From assembly GCA_002340355.1 (NCBI GenBank), contig DDLX01000043.1, positions 124,001-188,000 of the forward strand: a DNA stretch of 64,000 nt. The letters run 5' to 3'. The notes below the pieces were generated by a model. The model had not been told where the DNA came from. It made no database searches and saw only the letters and a program-made list of their open reading frames with translations. Within the stretch, counting starts at the first letter, position 1, and every line of letters begins with the position of its first letter. Position numbers and translations under genes: made by a program. Below, piece by piece: positions 35,714-44,437 of this stretch. This DNA is from Cytophagales bacterium UBA2561 (lineage in GTDB: Bacteria; Bacteroidota; Bacteroidia; Cytophagales; Thermoflexibacteraceae).

Positions 35714-36598
35714 CTAGTTTGAAAATCGCCAATTATATAAGATAATGGAGATGAATATAAAAGCATATGCTAAGATTTGTAACCAAGTACTGTTTTCTTG
35801 ATAAATTAGAAATGCTACTATGAAGTTAATAAATGGATTAAGATAGGATAAAATTCCAACGGCTCCTGCGGTCATTCCTTTGAGTGCATATGTATTTAAA
35901 AGTAAAGGTAAAATAGTGAATAAAATACTAATAATCAATATCATACTAATAAATTCCATATTTAAAATTTGGATTTCGGGTGAAACTAAAGTTGAAAATA
36001 AAGGAGCTGTAATTATAAAAGCAATCATCAGATAAAAAGTAAGAAGAGACATTTTATCATACTTTCTTAGGCAAGATTGTAGAATTAAAAAACAAGAAGA
36101 GGAAACTGCAATAATTAGTACAAGTCCCGCATTTTCCCATGAGCCGCTTCCTAAAATAAAACAACTTATTGAACTTAATAAAATTGCAATACGGTGCTGA
36201 AATTCTAGCGGTTCTTTCAAGACTAAAAAACCCAAAAATGCCGTTATAATAGGGCAAATTAAATAAGCAAATGCTACAATTTGAACACTAATATTATTAA
36301 TTACATAAATATAAGAAAGCCAATGAGTGGCTAATGCAATACCACTCAAGAAAATCAAAATGATAGTCTTAGAGCGTTGGGTAGGAGATAAGTTCCACAA
36401 CTTTCGGAGTGTACCTCTGAGACGCTCTTTTTGAACTAAAAAACTAATTATTAGTAAAATAATTAATGAAAAAATAACCCGAAAATACATAATAGCCCCA
36501 CTTGGGTAATCGGACAAAAACTTAAGAGATATAGGAATAAACCCCCAAATCAAGTAAGCACTCAGGGAAGAGATGTAATAACGATTTATGTTTGGCAT
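35714..36598 (-). CDS. EamA/RarD-type transporter, copy 2
   Basis: A 294-residue paralogue of the transporter just downstream, nearly the same from end to end (for example SAYLIWGFIPISLKFLS, GMTAGAVGILSYLNP and WLQILAYAFIFIS are shared). More than two thirds of residues agree by eye, which points to a tandem duplication. Both halves keep the EamA pattern and about ten helices. It has its own upstream region of about 300 bases shared with a divergent phosphatase gene, so this copy may be the first gene of a transporter-transporter-marR run. The substrate is unknown. Confidence 0.9.
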   Translation of the reverse strand: MPNINRYYISSLSAYLIWGFIPISLKFLSDYPSGAIMYFRVIFSLIILLIISFLVQKERLRGTLRKLWNLSPTQRSKTIILIFLSGIALATHWLSYIYVINNISVQIVAFAYLICPIITAFLGFLVLKEPLEFQHRIAILLSSISCFILGSGSWENAGLVLIIAVSSSCFLILQSCLRKYDKMSLLTFYLMIAFIITAPLFSTLVSPEIQILNMEFISMILIISILFTILPLLLNTYALKGMTAGAVGILSYLNPFINFIVAFLIYQENSTWLQILAYAFIFISIILYNWRFSN

Positions 36599-36899
36599 TA
36601 GGTTTGTTTGATCGTGGCATTAAGTACCTTAATTAAAAAGCACACAAGCCATTTGAATAGTTGTTTTGAGATATAAAAAAACGGTAAATGAAAGGAGAAG
36701 TGAACTGTTTCTATGAAAATATCGTTATAGAAAACACGAGATAGCTCATTAAAAATCGGATAGAAAATAGTACTATACTAAGCCTAGAAAAAAAGCGTTG
36801 CTAAGACAAAAGAAATTTGAACACACTAACCCCATAATTTTATACAAAAGCATTACTTTTAAAAGTTAGTTTAACATTCACAATTTAGTTATCAACCGA
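36599..36899. other. Divergent intergenic region, 301 bases
   Basis: This separates the minus-strand transporter pair from the plus-strand CapC-type phosphatase and should contain both promoters. No clear box pair, hairpin or small frame was recognised. Confidence 0.35.
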
Positions 36900-37646
36900 A
36901 TGTTCTCTATTTTCAAGACGAAGACAAAAACCTACGGCACAATAAAACCGCTCACAGTGGATATGCACTCGCACTTGTTACCTGCCATTGATGATGGTGT
37001 TGAAAACTACGACCAAGCCGTTAAAGCGGTTCAGGAATTAGTTGCACAAGGCTACAAAAAATTGATTACAACCCCGCATATTATGGGAGATTTTTACCGA
37101 AATACTCCCGAAATTATTTACGATAAACTGGATAAACTCCAAAATATCCTAGATACGATGGGAATTGAAGTCGAAATTGAGGCTGCTGCTGAGTATTATC
37201 TGGATGAGTCCTTTGTTCGTAAATTAGAAAATCAAGAACCACTTCTCTGTTTTGGCGAAAAAAAATATTTGCTATTTGAAACCTCATATATCAATGCCTC
37301 GCCCTATCTCGAACATGTGGTTTTTATGATGCAATCACAGGGGTATACACCTGTTTTGGCACACCCCGAACGGTACATCTATCTTTTTGAAAATTATGAG
37401 AAATTACCTGAATTGCGTCGTAAAGGAGTTCATTTACAAATCAACATTAATTCTTTGGTGGGATATTATTCGAAAGCCTCTCAGATGATTGCCGAACGTC
37501 TTATTGATGATCAATTGATTAGCTTTATGGGAACGGATTGTCATGGGATGCGACATATCAAACACCTCAAAAACGCATCCAAACGAAATTACTTCAGAAG
37601 GGCTTTGTCAGGAGAATTGTTAAATAATACGTTACTTTCAACTTAG
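36900..37646 (+). CDS. CpsB/CapC-type tyrosine-protein phosphatase (PHP family)
   Basis: A 248-residue PHP-superfamily metal-dependent phosphatase of the CpsB/CapC/YwqE group, which dephosphorylates bacterial tyrosine kinases that control capsule or exopolysaccharide synthesis. The metal ligands are readable: VDMHSHLLPAIDDGVENY near 20-37, LITTPHIMGDFY near 56-67, the Glu in EAAAEYYLDE near 97-106, AHPERYIYL near 155, and GTDCHGMRH near 212. No kinase (Wzc-type) gene is in the window. The stop overlaps that of the convergent zinc-ribbon gene (TTAG). The length is normal for the family. Confidence 0.92.
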   Translation: MFSIFKTKTKTYGTIKPLTVDMHSHLLPAIDDGVENYDQAVKAVQELVAQGYKKLITTPHIMGDFYRNTPEIIYDKLDKLQNILDTMGIEVEIEAAAEYYLDESFVRKLENQEPLLCFGEKKYLLFETSYINASPYLEHVVFMMQSQGYTPVLAHPERYIYLFENYEKLPELRRKGVHLQININSLVGYYSKASQMIAERLIDDQLISFMGTDCHGMRHIKHLKNASKRNYFRRALSGELLNNTLLST

Positions 37647-38212
37647 AAAGTTGTACTCTTCATGACAATTTTAATCTTTTCTTCAATCTCAACAATTTTT
37701 TGTCCCCAATAAATTTGGGCTTTAGTCGAATCATATTTTGGTTTCTTTCTTGTTCCTTTTCTCATTTCTTTAGGAAGATAAAAAAGGAAATTCCGATTTC
37801 TGTGTTCATCTTTAGCTATTTCGGCTTGTGTTTCTGGGTCTTCTTTTCGTCTTGCCCAAAAATGCAAATTTTCTAAATAGGTGTTTTTTATTTTTAATAA
37901 ATACGCTATCAATGTCTCAGAGTCATTGGGAATATACCCTGGTCCTGTACATCCACAGGAATGAAAAGTTATGCCTACTTTGTAAAGAGTGGCAAGATGA
38001 GTCCAAGCTTTAATGTCATTTTTCTTTGGAGATTGGAAGTCTAGTCCCATATCTGCCATAAGTTTTCCACACTCAGGACACTTGGCTGGAGAAGAAATAT
38101 CATTCTTACTATATCCTTTACGAATATCACCTAATAATCTTCTTTTAAATGTCTTTCTGCAATTAAAACAGGCAAAATGAGACTTATATGTTGTCATTCC
38201 ATATCTACACAT
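37643..38212 (-). CDS. Zinc-ribbon protein of unknown function
   Basis: A 189-residue basic soluble protein. The N-terminal half has two C-x2-C pairs, HFACFNCRKTF near 12-22 and AKCPECGKLMADMG near 43-56, which look like one zinc ribbon. FHSCGCTGPGYIP near 92-104 holds two more Cys. DFQSPKKNDIKAW follows the ribbon. The C-terminal half is helical and Lys-rich and ends in a helix EEKIKIVMK. The family is not recognised by name; related genes appear to be common in Bacteroidota, but that is recollection, not a search. It begins 6 bases after coaD, so it is the last gene of that operon. Confidence 0.75.
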   Translation of the reverse strand: MCRYGMTTYKSHFACFNCRKTFKRRLLGDIRKGYSKNDISSPAKCPECGKLMADMGLDFQSPKKNDIKAWTHLATLYKVGITFHSCGCTGPGYIPNDSETLIAYLLKIKNTYLENLHFWARRKEDPETQAEIAKDEHRNRNFLFYLPKEMRKGTRKKPKYDSTKAQIYWGQKIVEIEEKIKIVMKSTTF

Positions 38213-38218
38213 AATTTA

Positions 38219-38689
38219 CTAATTCGTCTTTAAATTGAGAGGCAAATGATAAGGCAAATACTCATCTACATTTTCACCATAACGATAAATATCTCGTACA
38301 ATAGTAGAGCTAATATAAGCATATTCAGGAGAAGTGATTAATAGAACAGTTTCGACTTGTCCAATTTTCTGATTTACTTGAGCAATTGTATTTTCATACT
38401 CAAAATCAGTTGTATTTCGAAGTCCTCTTACCAAATAGTTTGATCCGATTTGTTTGGCAAATTCGGCAGTTAAACCCGAAAAAACTTCAACCCGCACTTT
38501 AGAATCATTGATAAAGGTTTTTTCGATGCAATCTATCATCATTTCCAAATCAAAAAATCGCTTTTTCTGGCTGTTTTGTCCAATACCAATCACGACTTCA
38601 TCAAAGATTTGGCTGGCTCGTAGTACAATATCAGCATGCCCTTTTGTGAAGGGATCAAACGAACCGGGAAAAAGTGCAATTTTTTTCAT
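38219..38689 (-). CDS. coaD: Phosphopantetheine adenylyltransferase
   Basis: CoaD transfers AMP from ATP to 4'-phosphopantetheine, the fourth step of CoA synthesis. The 156-residue sequence has the nucleotidyltransferase signature ALFPGSFDPFTKGHADIV near 5-22 with TKGH as the T/HxGH motif. GIGQNSQKKRFF near 36 follows, then VRVEVFSGLTAEFA near 62, YLVRGLRNTTDFEYE near 84 and the C-terminal YISSTIVRDIY near 124 carrying the ISSTxxR motif. The length and all motifs are normal. It follows DUF3822 by 41 bases, a gene order typical of Bacteroidota. Confidence 0.97.
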   Translation of the reverse strand: MKKIALFPGSFDPFTKGHADIVLRASQIFDEVVIGIGQNSQKKRFFDLEMMIDCIEKTFINDSKVRVEVFSGLTAEFAKQIGSNYLVRGLRNTTDFEYENTIAQVNQKIGQVETVLLITSPEYAYISSTIVRDIYRYGENVDEYLPYHLPLNLKTN

Positions 38690-38730
38690 GTCATTTCTGA
38701 AAGGAACTCTAAAAGAGTTGATTTAATTTT

Positions 38731-39621
38731 TTATTTGGCTAAAAAATAAGAGCCGAACAAGTCGAAAAGCGCGTTTGAAGGAATGGCTTTGGCATCTTCA
38801 GCAAATTGAATTGAATTGGGTATTGTTCCTAAAACTGTCTGTCCAAAATAATTTTTCGCTTCCATAAAAAATGCAGAACGATCACCAGCCGTACTATAAA
38901 AATGAAGTGTTGTATAAGAACGCTGAATTTGTAACTCTTCAGTAACTAAAACCACATAATACAAAAAATCATTGACCGTTTGGCAAGGAAAAGTATTGGC
39001 AAATTCAATTTGTCCTCCCTTAAAAACCACCAAATGTAAATGCTCTTTCTTGAGTAAAACAAAGAAATTTGTTCGGGTTAGCTTATCGGATAACTCTGAT
39101 AGACCTGTTATAAACGAAGCAATTTCGTGCGTAATTGTTAGATTTTTAGGATAATAAGAGATAAGCCAATCACTTAAAACTTTTGAGTAGGCAAAGGCAG
39201 AAACCACTGATTGCTTTGACAAATGAATGGCTTTAGTTTGTTCATGGGTGAGGTCTAGTTGGACATTTAACTTCAAAAAAGCTTCATAATCCTTAGATTC
39301 AAGGGAAAGTTCCGCAAATTTTGCAGGGATAAGCGTTTGTTTGTTTGTAGAAATATTAACAACAATTTTATCCCAAAATCCTGCAGGTAAACAATCATGT
39401 TTCTTGTAAATGGTATCTAGTAACCCAACTAAATCCTTGTCATTCTGAACATTATCTAATTCATAACTTTCATACAATAAAACTTTGTGAGTAGCAGATT
39501 CTATAACCAAAAAATCTAATTGCCCAAATGAAATATTCAGGCAATTGGTGTATTTCTGGATATAATCTATTCCGAACTCAGAACTTCGGAAATTATTTTG
39601 CTGAAGATATATCGTTTTCAA
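38731..39621 (-). CDS. DUF3822 family protein
   Basis: A 296-residue soluble protein of the DUF3822 family, recognised by its position just upstream of coaD and its sequence (YKKHDCLPAGFWDKIVVNIS-like stretch near 70-90, FANTFPCQTVNDFLYYVVLV near 205-224, LHFYSTAGDRSAFF near 237). It has an ASKHA-like arrangement of strands and helices, but no catalytic residues can be named. Function is unknown. It lies between a membrane protein gene (54 bases) and coaD (41 bases) in one minus-strand operon. Confidence 0.82.
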   Translation of the reverse strand: MKTIYLQQNNFRSSEFGIDYIQKYTNCLNISFGQLDFLVIESATHKVLLYESYELDNVQNDKDLVGLLDTIYKKHDCLPAGFWDKIVVNISTNKQTLIPAKFAELSLESKDYEAFLKLNVQLDLTHEQTKAIHLSKQSVVSAFAYSKVLSDWLISYYPKNLTITHEIASFITGLSELSDKLTRTNFFVLLKKEHLHLVVFKGGQIEFANTFPCQTVNDFLYYVVLVTEELQIQRSYTTLHFYSTAGDRSAFFMEAKNYFGQTVLGTIPNSIQFAEDAKAIPSNALFDLFGSYFLAK

Positions 39622-39675
39622 ATCAAATCTATTTAATGAAAGTTAGCACCATTTTCGGAATACTTAATCAGTAGG

Positions 39676-40302
39676 CTATTCTTCCAATTTATCCCACTTC
39701 TCATCCCAATTTCCTGCCGTAGTGGCATCTTCTCGTGAGCCAAAACGCAAAAATCTACGTTTAGGGTTGTCATGGTTTTCCTTTCGAGTTCTATCTGTTG
39801 GATATTTGTCTACTACTTCAATCAAATTAACAATAAGCGTCCCTTTACTGGTTGTATCAGCAAAGATTTCGAATTTTTTATCCCCTTTGTTTGGAATATA
39901 TTCGATACTATCCGCATTGAATTTTGGATATTTATTTTTAGGAAATAAAGCGGTGATAGCATTTTCTGTCCCTAGTGTATCATAAGTCACTAAAACACTG
40001 TCGCCTTTCCAAGCCTCATCTTCAGGGCGTTGAATAATTTGCTCATTTTTCTGGATACGATAAATCTCACCTGTTCTCAAAAAGAGACGTAATGAATCCC
40101 AGTCATCCGTATAACGACCTCTTTGTTCTAGATAAGCCGTTTCCGCTATTCGGATAACTTTGAGTTGAGACGCAACTCGTCTCTCAGCTCTTTGAATATC
40201 TTTTTCTGTGTCAATGGTGCCTTGTACACCTGCATACAGAAAATAGGCTAAGGCAAACCAGATTGGGTAAGTCAGAAGCGTAAATAATTTTGTCTTTCTC
40301 AT
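39676..40302 (-). CDS. Membrane-anchored pseudopilin-like protein, unknown
   Basis: A 208-residue protein with one N-terminal membrane helix (LFTLLTYPIWFALAYFLYAGVQG near 6-28). An amphipathic helix follows with ERRVASQLKVIRIAETAYLEQRG, then GRYTDDWDSLRLFLRTGE near 60-80. That last arrangement resembles pseudopilins, but the Gly-Phe cleavage site is absent. The rest is beta-rich and ends in a Lys/Arg/Asp-rich tail. No family name is recognised. It is the first gene of the run ahead of DUF3822 and coaD. Function is unknown. Confidence 0.65.
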   Translation of the reverse strand: MRKTKLFTLLTYPIWFALAYFLYAGVQGTIDTEKDIQRAERRVASQLKVIRIAETAYLEQRGRYTDDWDSLRLFLRTGEIYRIQKNEQIIQRPEDEAWKGDSVLVTYDTLGTENAITALFPKNKYPKFNADSIEYIPNKGDKKFEIFADTTSKGTLIVNLIEVVDKYPTDRTRKENHDNPKRRFLRFGSREDATTAGNWDEKWDKLEE

Positions 40303-40549
40303 GGATTTTACAGTTTATGCCATCATTAAACTCAATAAAATAAACTCCACAATAAAATATCTGTTTCACTCAATTCTTTCGGAAAAATAACGGAGTGTTA
40401 GTTTCAGATACTATCAAAAAGAGATATGTGTTTAGTGTTTTGGTTTCAATGTACAAAGATTTGTATTTTTTCTAAAAAAGTCGAACAAATCCATTGAAAA
40501 AGTTGAAAACATCAAAGGCTGAGTTATTTATTAAGATCTTTATTCTTCC

Positions 40550-41464
40550 TTATTTATTGGCAAATTTATCAATCAAAAAAACGACTCCAAACCCTACTAT
40601 TACCAAAAGAATGCAGGAAATCAGATGAGCTTCTTCACCTGTAGCAGCCGTATATTCCCAAGGAAAAACATTTTGCGTAACTAGAGACTTTAGCTTTCCG
40701 TGTCTATCAAGATATGTTTCAAGGGTTTGTTTCCAAGGCCAGACCTTATTTAATGCCCCGATCATAAAACCTGTTAATAATGCAATAGCTAAATCATGAT
40801 ATTTTTTCAATAACCAATTTAAGACATGAGAAAAAGCTAAAATACCAGTTATACAACCTAAGCCAAAAACGGCAATAATATCTAACTTAAAATCTTTAAT
40901 AGCACTAATTACAAATTCGTATTTACCAAGAATAATTAGTAAGAAGCTCCCAGAGATTCCTGGTAAGATCATAGCACAAATCGCAATCATTCCTGATATA
41001 AAAACAAACCAATGAGTTTCAGGAGTGGCGACTGGCGAAAGTTCAGTTATTAAATAAGCAATGACTACGCCTAGTAAGCCCGTTAAGGCAACTCCCGCAT
41101 TCCATGAGCGAAGCTCGTTACTGACTACATAAACCGAAGCCAAAATTAACCCAAAGAAAAATGACCACAACATTTCAGGGTAATGAGTTAATAAATGAGG
41201 AATAATTTTGGCAAACGTAACTACTGAAGTGCCAATTCCTGCAAGTAGAACAACCAAAAAAGTACCATCAACTTGTTGCCAAAATGCTTTAAAATCAAAT
41301 TTTAATAAATACTTGATAGCGTCCAAGTTTACGGAACGAATAGCATTTATTAGTCGCTCATAAATTCCTGTAATAAAGGCAATCGTACCACCTGAGACCC
41401 CAGGAACAACATCGGCTGCTCCCATTGCAATGCCTTTCAGATATAAAAAGAGATAATCTTTCAT
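40550..41464 (-). CDS. DUF368 membrane protein (PopT-type)
   Basis: A 304-residue polytopic inner-membrane protein of the DUF368 family. Members of this family were shown to be undecaprenyl-phosphate translocases (PopT) that recycle the lipid carrier. The signature GAADVVPGVSGGTIAFITG lies near 16-34, and a second copy of the re-entrant pattern, ILPGISGSFLLIILG, lies near 165-180. About eight to nine further hydrophobic segments follow. The ATG at 41464 (MKDYLFLYLKG) is chosen because family proteins begin here; an in-frame ATG at 41485 adds seven residues. No other envelope biosynthesis gene is beside it. Confidence 0.9.
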   Translation of the reverse strand: MKDYLFLYLKGIAMGAADVVPGVSGGTIAFITGIYERLINAIRSVNLDAIKYLLKFDFKAFWQQVDGTFLVVLLAGIGTSVVTFAKIIPHLLTHYPEMLWSFFFGLILASVYVVSNELRSWNAGVALTGLLGVVIAYLITELSPVATPETHWFVFISGMIAICAMILPGISGSFLLIILGKYEFVISAIKDFKLDIIAVFGLGCITGILAFSHVLNWLLKKYHDLAIALLTGFMIGALNKVWPWKQTLETYLDRHGKLKSLVTQNVFPWEYTAATGEEAHLISCILLVIVGFGVVFLIDKFANK

Positions 41465-41619
41465 TATTTCTAGTTTTTTATGCAAAGGTACAAATTGTAA
41501 ATGTTATACAATAAACGATTGATAATATCTCCAAATCAAGATTTAAATTTAACAAGAGGTTGTTCAAAAATCTTATTAGATATGATTTGATTACCTGAAA
41601 ACAAATGATTTATCGTAAC

Positions 41620-42429
41620 TCACTGAATTTCAATTTCCAAATTATAAATATTGATAACAGCATTTGTATTTAATATTCCATAAATGTGTGGAAATTCTTC
41701 ACCATTCGTAGAAGTCTCATACTTGATTTCGGCTTGTACTAGATCAGGGTTAATTTCTAATAAAACTAAACTATTCCCAGGCTGAAAATAACGAGTAGTT
41801 ACACCTTCAATTTGATGCTCTAAACAACAATGAATAAAGCCTTCCTTTTGAAGAGATGGCGTTTTATAAGTTCCCTTTAACTTAGCCGTTTCCCAAATAT
41901 TTTGTAGTGTGATATGAAAAATAGGAGTTATTTCTGATTGTTCTCGAATGGTAAATTTTAGCTGTTGGTAAAGCGGTGAAAAGTTCTGTTTTTCAAAAAA
42001 TTGGATTTGAGATTTATCCGAAAAATAAACAGAAGTTTCAAGATGATAAAATCCATACTGATCAGCCCAATTCTTGACAACTTCTAATAAGCTTTGTTGT
42101 AATTGTGGCGTATGAATATAATCGGGATCAATATGAAAAATTTCTAAGAATGCATAATCTGAGTTTTTAAAAATATGGTTTTCAGGTTCTTGGAGAGAAC
42201 GAAAAGCACGGCGTACCCATGCTAAACCTATTAATTTATTCTCTGATTCTACCACCCAAACCGCAGAATTCTTGTCCGAAATTAGTCGTTGAAATTGAGA
42301 ATTAGTAAATGAGTGAACAGACACTTCTGTAAAAATATCAGCAAAATTCTGTACTTTATTTTGTTCTGATTGGTGTATTAAGTGTCGAATTTGAAAAAAA
42401 TCAGTGGATTGGGCAAGGCGTATATTCAT
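41620..42429 (-). CDS. GNAT acetyltransferase fused to DUF952
   Basis: A 269-residue fusion. Residues 1-165 form a GNAT acyltransferase fold (IRLAQSTDFFQIRHLI at the start, VVESENKLIGLAWVRRA near 55-71, YAFLEIFHIDPDY near 88, EVVKNWADQYGFYHLET near 111 and FFEKQNFSPL near 137). The pyrophosphate loop Q/RxxGxG is not clear, so catalysis by the usual route is uncertain. Residues 170-269 match DUF952: ITPIFHITL, GFIHCC near 202, LVLLEINPDLVQAEIKYE and FPHIYGILNTNAVI. DUF952 usually stands alone and has no established activity. The start ATG overlaps the rhomboid stop (ATGA), so translation is probably coupled. Confidence 0.83.
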   Translation of the reverse strand: MNIRLAQSTDFFQIRHLIHQSEQNKVQNFADIFTEVSVHSFTNSQFQRLISDKNSAVWVVESENKLIGLAWVRRAFRSLQEPENHIFKNSDYAFLEIFHIDPDYIHTPQLQQSLLEVVKNWADQYGFYHLETSVYFSDKSQIQFFEKQNFSPLYQQLKFTIREQSEITPIFHITLQNIWETAKLKGTYKTPSLQKEGFIHCCLEHQIEGVTTRYFQPGNSLVLLEINPDLVQAEIKYETSTNGEEFPHIYGILNTNAVINIYNLEIEIQ

Positions 42430-43109
42430 CTGTTCGAAGAGTTATTTTTAGTAATTTTATTTTCTATAAAAAAATATTTAATATATTCATTCTCAATATT
42501 TTGAAACCCTACTTGATAAGGTATATTTTCCGTTCTAGTTTCTTCTGTCTCAAAAAGTGAAAATCCTAAACTTCGGTAATACCACGCTGAAAATCCACCT
42601 GTTACTGCCCCAATTAAATGGGATTCCCATGAAATATGAGCTTCGACAGGAAAAATACCCTCAATCATACTACTCCCATATAAAATAGCGACAATTGCCG
42701 AAAGTGCCATTGCAGGAATATTGCGCCGAAATAATCCACTAAAAAATAAAAATGAGGCAAAACCATAGACCAATCCACTTGCTCCCAGATGGTAAGAACT
42801 TCGAGCAAAAAGCCAAACTCCAAAGCCTGTTCCTAGATAAATAATCCCAAATACACGATTTGCTATTTTGGGATAAAAATATAATACCATACCCCCAAGA
42901 ATCACAAAAGGAACAGAATTTTGGAGTAAATGAAAAAAACTTCCATGCAGAAAAGGAGAAAAAACAATTCCGAATAAGCCTGAGATAGTGCGTGGAAATA
43001 AACCGACATATCGATTAAAATCAATAGCAAAATAAATAGAAACTAACCAAATAGCCCAAAAAGTAAGCACCATAAAAAACGGAAGACGAAGACTTTTAGT
43101 GATTTTCAT
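42426..43109 (-). CDS. Rhomboid-family intramembrane serine protease
   Basis: A 227-residue membrane protein with about six helices. The catalytic residues fit the rhomboid pattern: Ser in GASGLVYGFA near 120-128 and His in WESHLIGAVTGG near 170. The preceding HGSFFHLLQNSVPF near 54-67 supplies the conserved His and Asn of the oxyanion region. Rhomboids cleave membrane proteins within the bilayer, but the substrate is unknown. A hydrophilic C-terminal tail of about 45 residues follows the last helix. It overlaps the downstream GNAT-DUF952 gene by four bases and forms an operon with it. Confidence 0.9.
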   Translation of the reverse strand: MKITKSLRLPFFMVLTFWAIWLVSIYFAIDFNRYVGLFPRTISGLFGIVFSPFLHGSFFHLLQNSVPFVILGGMVLYFYPKIANRVFGIIYLGTGFGVWLFARSSYHLGASGLVYGFASFLFFSGLFRRNIPAMALSAIVAILYGSSMIEGIFPVEAHISWESHLIGAVTGGFSAWYYRSLGFSLFETEETRTENIPYQVGFQNIENEYIKYFFIENKITKNNSSNR

Positions 43110-43195
43110 TATTCACAAAATATTAACATTTTTATAAAAAACTGACTTTCAATAAATTATGTTTTTATTCTATTATAATATTCAACATGATTTAT

Positions 43196-43223
43196 AAAAA
43201 GTGAGTCGACTGACAAACTTTTT
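43196..43223. promoter_or_regulatory. Inverted repeat upstream of yceI-family gene
   Basis: AAAAAGT at 43196-43202 is mirrored by ACTTTTT at 43217-43223, and a GTCGAC palindrome lies between them. It sits about 90 bases before the YceI start and may be an operator or part of a promoter; this is speculative. Confidence 0.3.
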
Positions 43224-43309
43224 AGGAAGTCAGGCGTTTATTTTGATGTAGGTACAATAATTCTTTTTTTTAATCTTAAAAAATTAAATTTCTAAAATCG
43301 TTTGATATC

Positions 43310-43921
43310 ATGAACACAAGATATTTTGCCTTTTCTGGCTTATTTTCCTTATTTCTTTTGCTGAGTTCTTTTGCTTTCATTAAAGTGAAAAATGATGCTC
43401 CAAAATGGGACTTAGATGCAACCCATAGCTCTATCAAATTTAGTATAAACCACATTTTTACGCCAACTATTGGGACGTTTGATAAGTTTGAGGGAACATT
43501 AAAATTTGACCCAGAAAATCTGGAAGGAAGTCAAGCCAATTTTACTATTGATGTAGCAAGTATCAATACGAAAGATGAAAAACGAGATGGACATTTACAA
43601 TCCAAAGATTTTTTTAATGTGAAGAAATATCCCAAAATGAGATTTGTTTCGACAAAATTCACGAAAAAGGACGATAAAAATTTTGAAATTGAAGGAAAAC
43701 TCACCATTCGAGATGTCACCAAAACGATTAAGTTGCCTTTTACGTTACTAGGAATCCAAGATCACCCCATGAGAAAAGGAAAAAAAGTAGCTGGTGTGAA
43801 ATCTAAGATAAGTATTAACCGAAATGATTACGGCGTGGGAACAGGAAGTTGGGCAGCTACGGCAGTGGTAGGTGATGAAGTTGAAATAGAAATTATTTTA
43901 GAATTGACTCGTAAAAAATAA
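43310..43921 (+). CDS. YceI family lipocalin-like protein
   Basis: A 203-residue exported protein of the YceI family, a lipocalin-like barrel that binds long-chain isoprenoid or lipid ligands. The N terminus has a hydrophobic stretch (YFAFSGLFSLFLLLSSFAF) serving as signal peptide or anchor. The mature part shows family motifs: WDLDATHSSIKFSINHIF near 33-50, FDKFEGTL near 57, KRDGHLQSKDFFNVKKYP near 89-106, and GKLTIRDVTKTIKLPFTL near 126-143. The last region RNDYGVG near 167 is also typical. It ends before a strong terminator. Confidence 0.95.
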   Translation: MNTRYFAFSGLFSLFLLLSSFAFIKVKNDAPKWDLDATHSSIKFSINHIFTPTIGTFDKFEGTLKFDPENLEGSQANFTIDVASINTKDEKRDGHLQSKDFFNVKKYPKMRFVSTKFTKKDDKNFEIEGKLTIRDVTKTIKLPFTLLGIQDHPMRKGKKVAGVKSKISINRNDYGVGTGSWAATAVVGDEVEIEIILELTRKK

Positions 43922-43970
43922 ATACTCAAGATGATTTAAGTTTAGTTTGGTTTCTCCAGTTTTTTCACCG

Positions 43971-44009
43971 AATCGTAGTACAGCATCAGGCTGTACTGCG
44001 ATTTTTTTA
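43971..44009 (+). terminator. Rho-independent terminator after the YceI gene
   Basis: A 14-bp stem (43971-43984 with 43990-44003, one T-G wobble) has the 5-base loop ATCAG and is followed by a T-run on the plus strand. It lies between the YceI gene and the convergent hotdog thioesterase gene ending at 44024. Confidence 0.88.
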
Positions 44010-44023
44010 TTAAAAATGGCTAT

Positions 44024-44437
44024 CTATTCGTTTTTAATAATCATAGTAGTTAATCGACTAATACAAACTAATTCGTCCATTTCATCGGTGATTTTAATTT
44101 CCCAGACTTGGGTTTTTCGTCCCAAGTGTATGGCTTTGGCTTGTCCATATACATATCCCGTTTTGACACTTCGAAGATGATTGGCATTAATTTCTAAACC
44201 GACACAATGTTTGCCTTCTTCGAGTTGAAGATACCCCGCCATACTGCCTAATGTTTCTGCTAAAACTACCGATGCCCCTCCGTGCAAAATCCCAAAAGGT
44301 TGTTGGGTTCGGGAATCCACAGGCATTTTTGCCGAAAGTGTATTTTCGGTCATTTCTGTGAATTCAATGCCTATATGTTTGACCATATTTCGAGAATGGG
44401 CATTAATTTTTTCAATTGTCCAGTTTTTACGTTTCAT
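44024..44437 (-). CDS. PaaI-type hotdog-fold thioesterase
   Basis: A 137-residue hotdog protein of the PaaI/DHNA-CoA hydrolase type. These enzymes hydrolyse CoA thioesters in the cytoplasm. The long central helix sequence GILHGGASVVLAETLGSMAG near 48-67 contains the HGG motif and catalytic Glu. The outer strands CVGLEINANHLRSVKTGYV near 77-95 and TQVWEIKITDE near 107 complete the fold. The length is normal. The substrate cannot be fixed: in Bacteroidota such genes are often annotated as menaquinone-pathway DHNA-CoA thioesterases. No menaquinone gene is nearby. It converges with the YceI gene. Confidence 0.88.
   Translation of the reverse strand: MKRKNWTIEKINAHSRNMVKHIGIEFTEMTENTLSAKMPVDSRTQQPFGILHGGASVVLAETLGSMAGYLQLEEGKHCVGLEINANHLRSVKTGYVYGQAKAIHLGRKTQVWEIKITDEMDELVCISRLTTMIIKNE

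Noticed and set aside
43196..43223. A full regulatory switch before the YceI gene
   Set aside because: The inverted repeat is AT-rich with an asymmetric centre and there is no adjacent regulator, so only a low-confidence site was entered.
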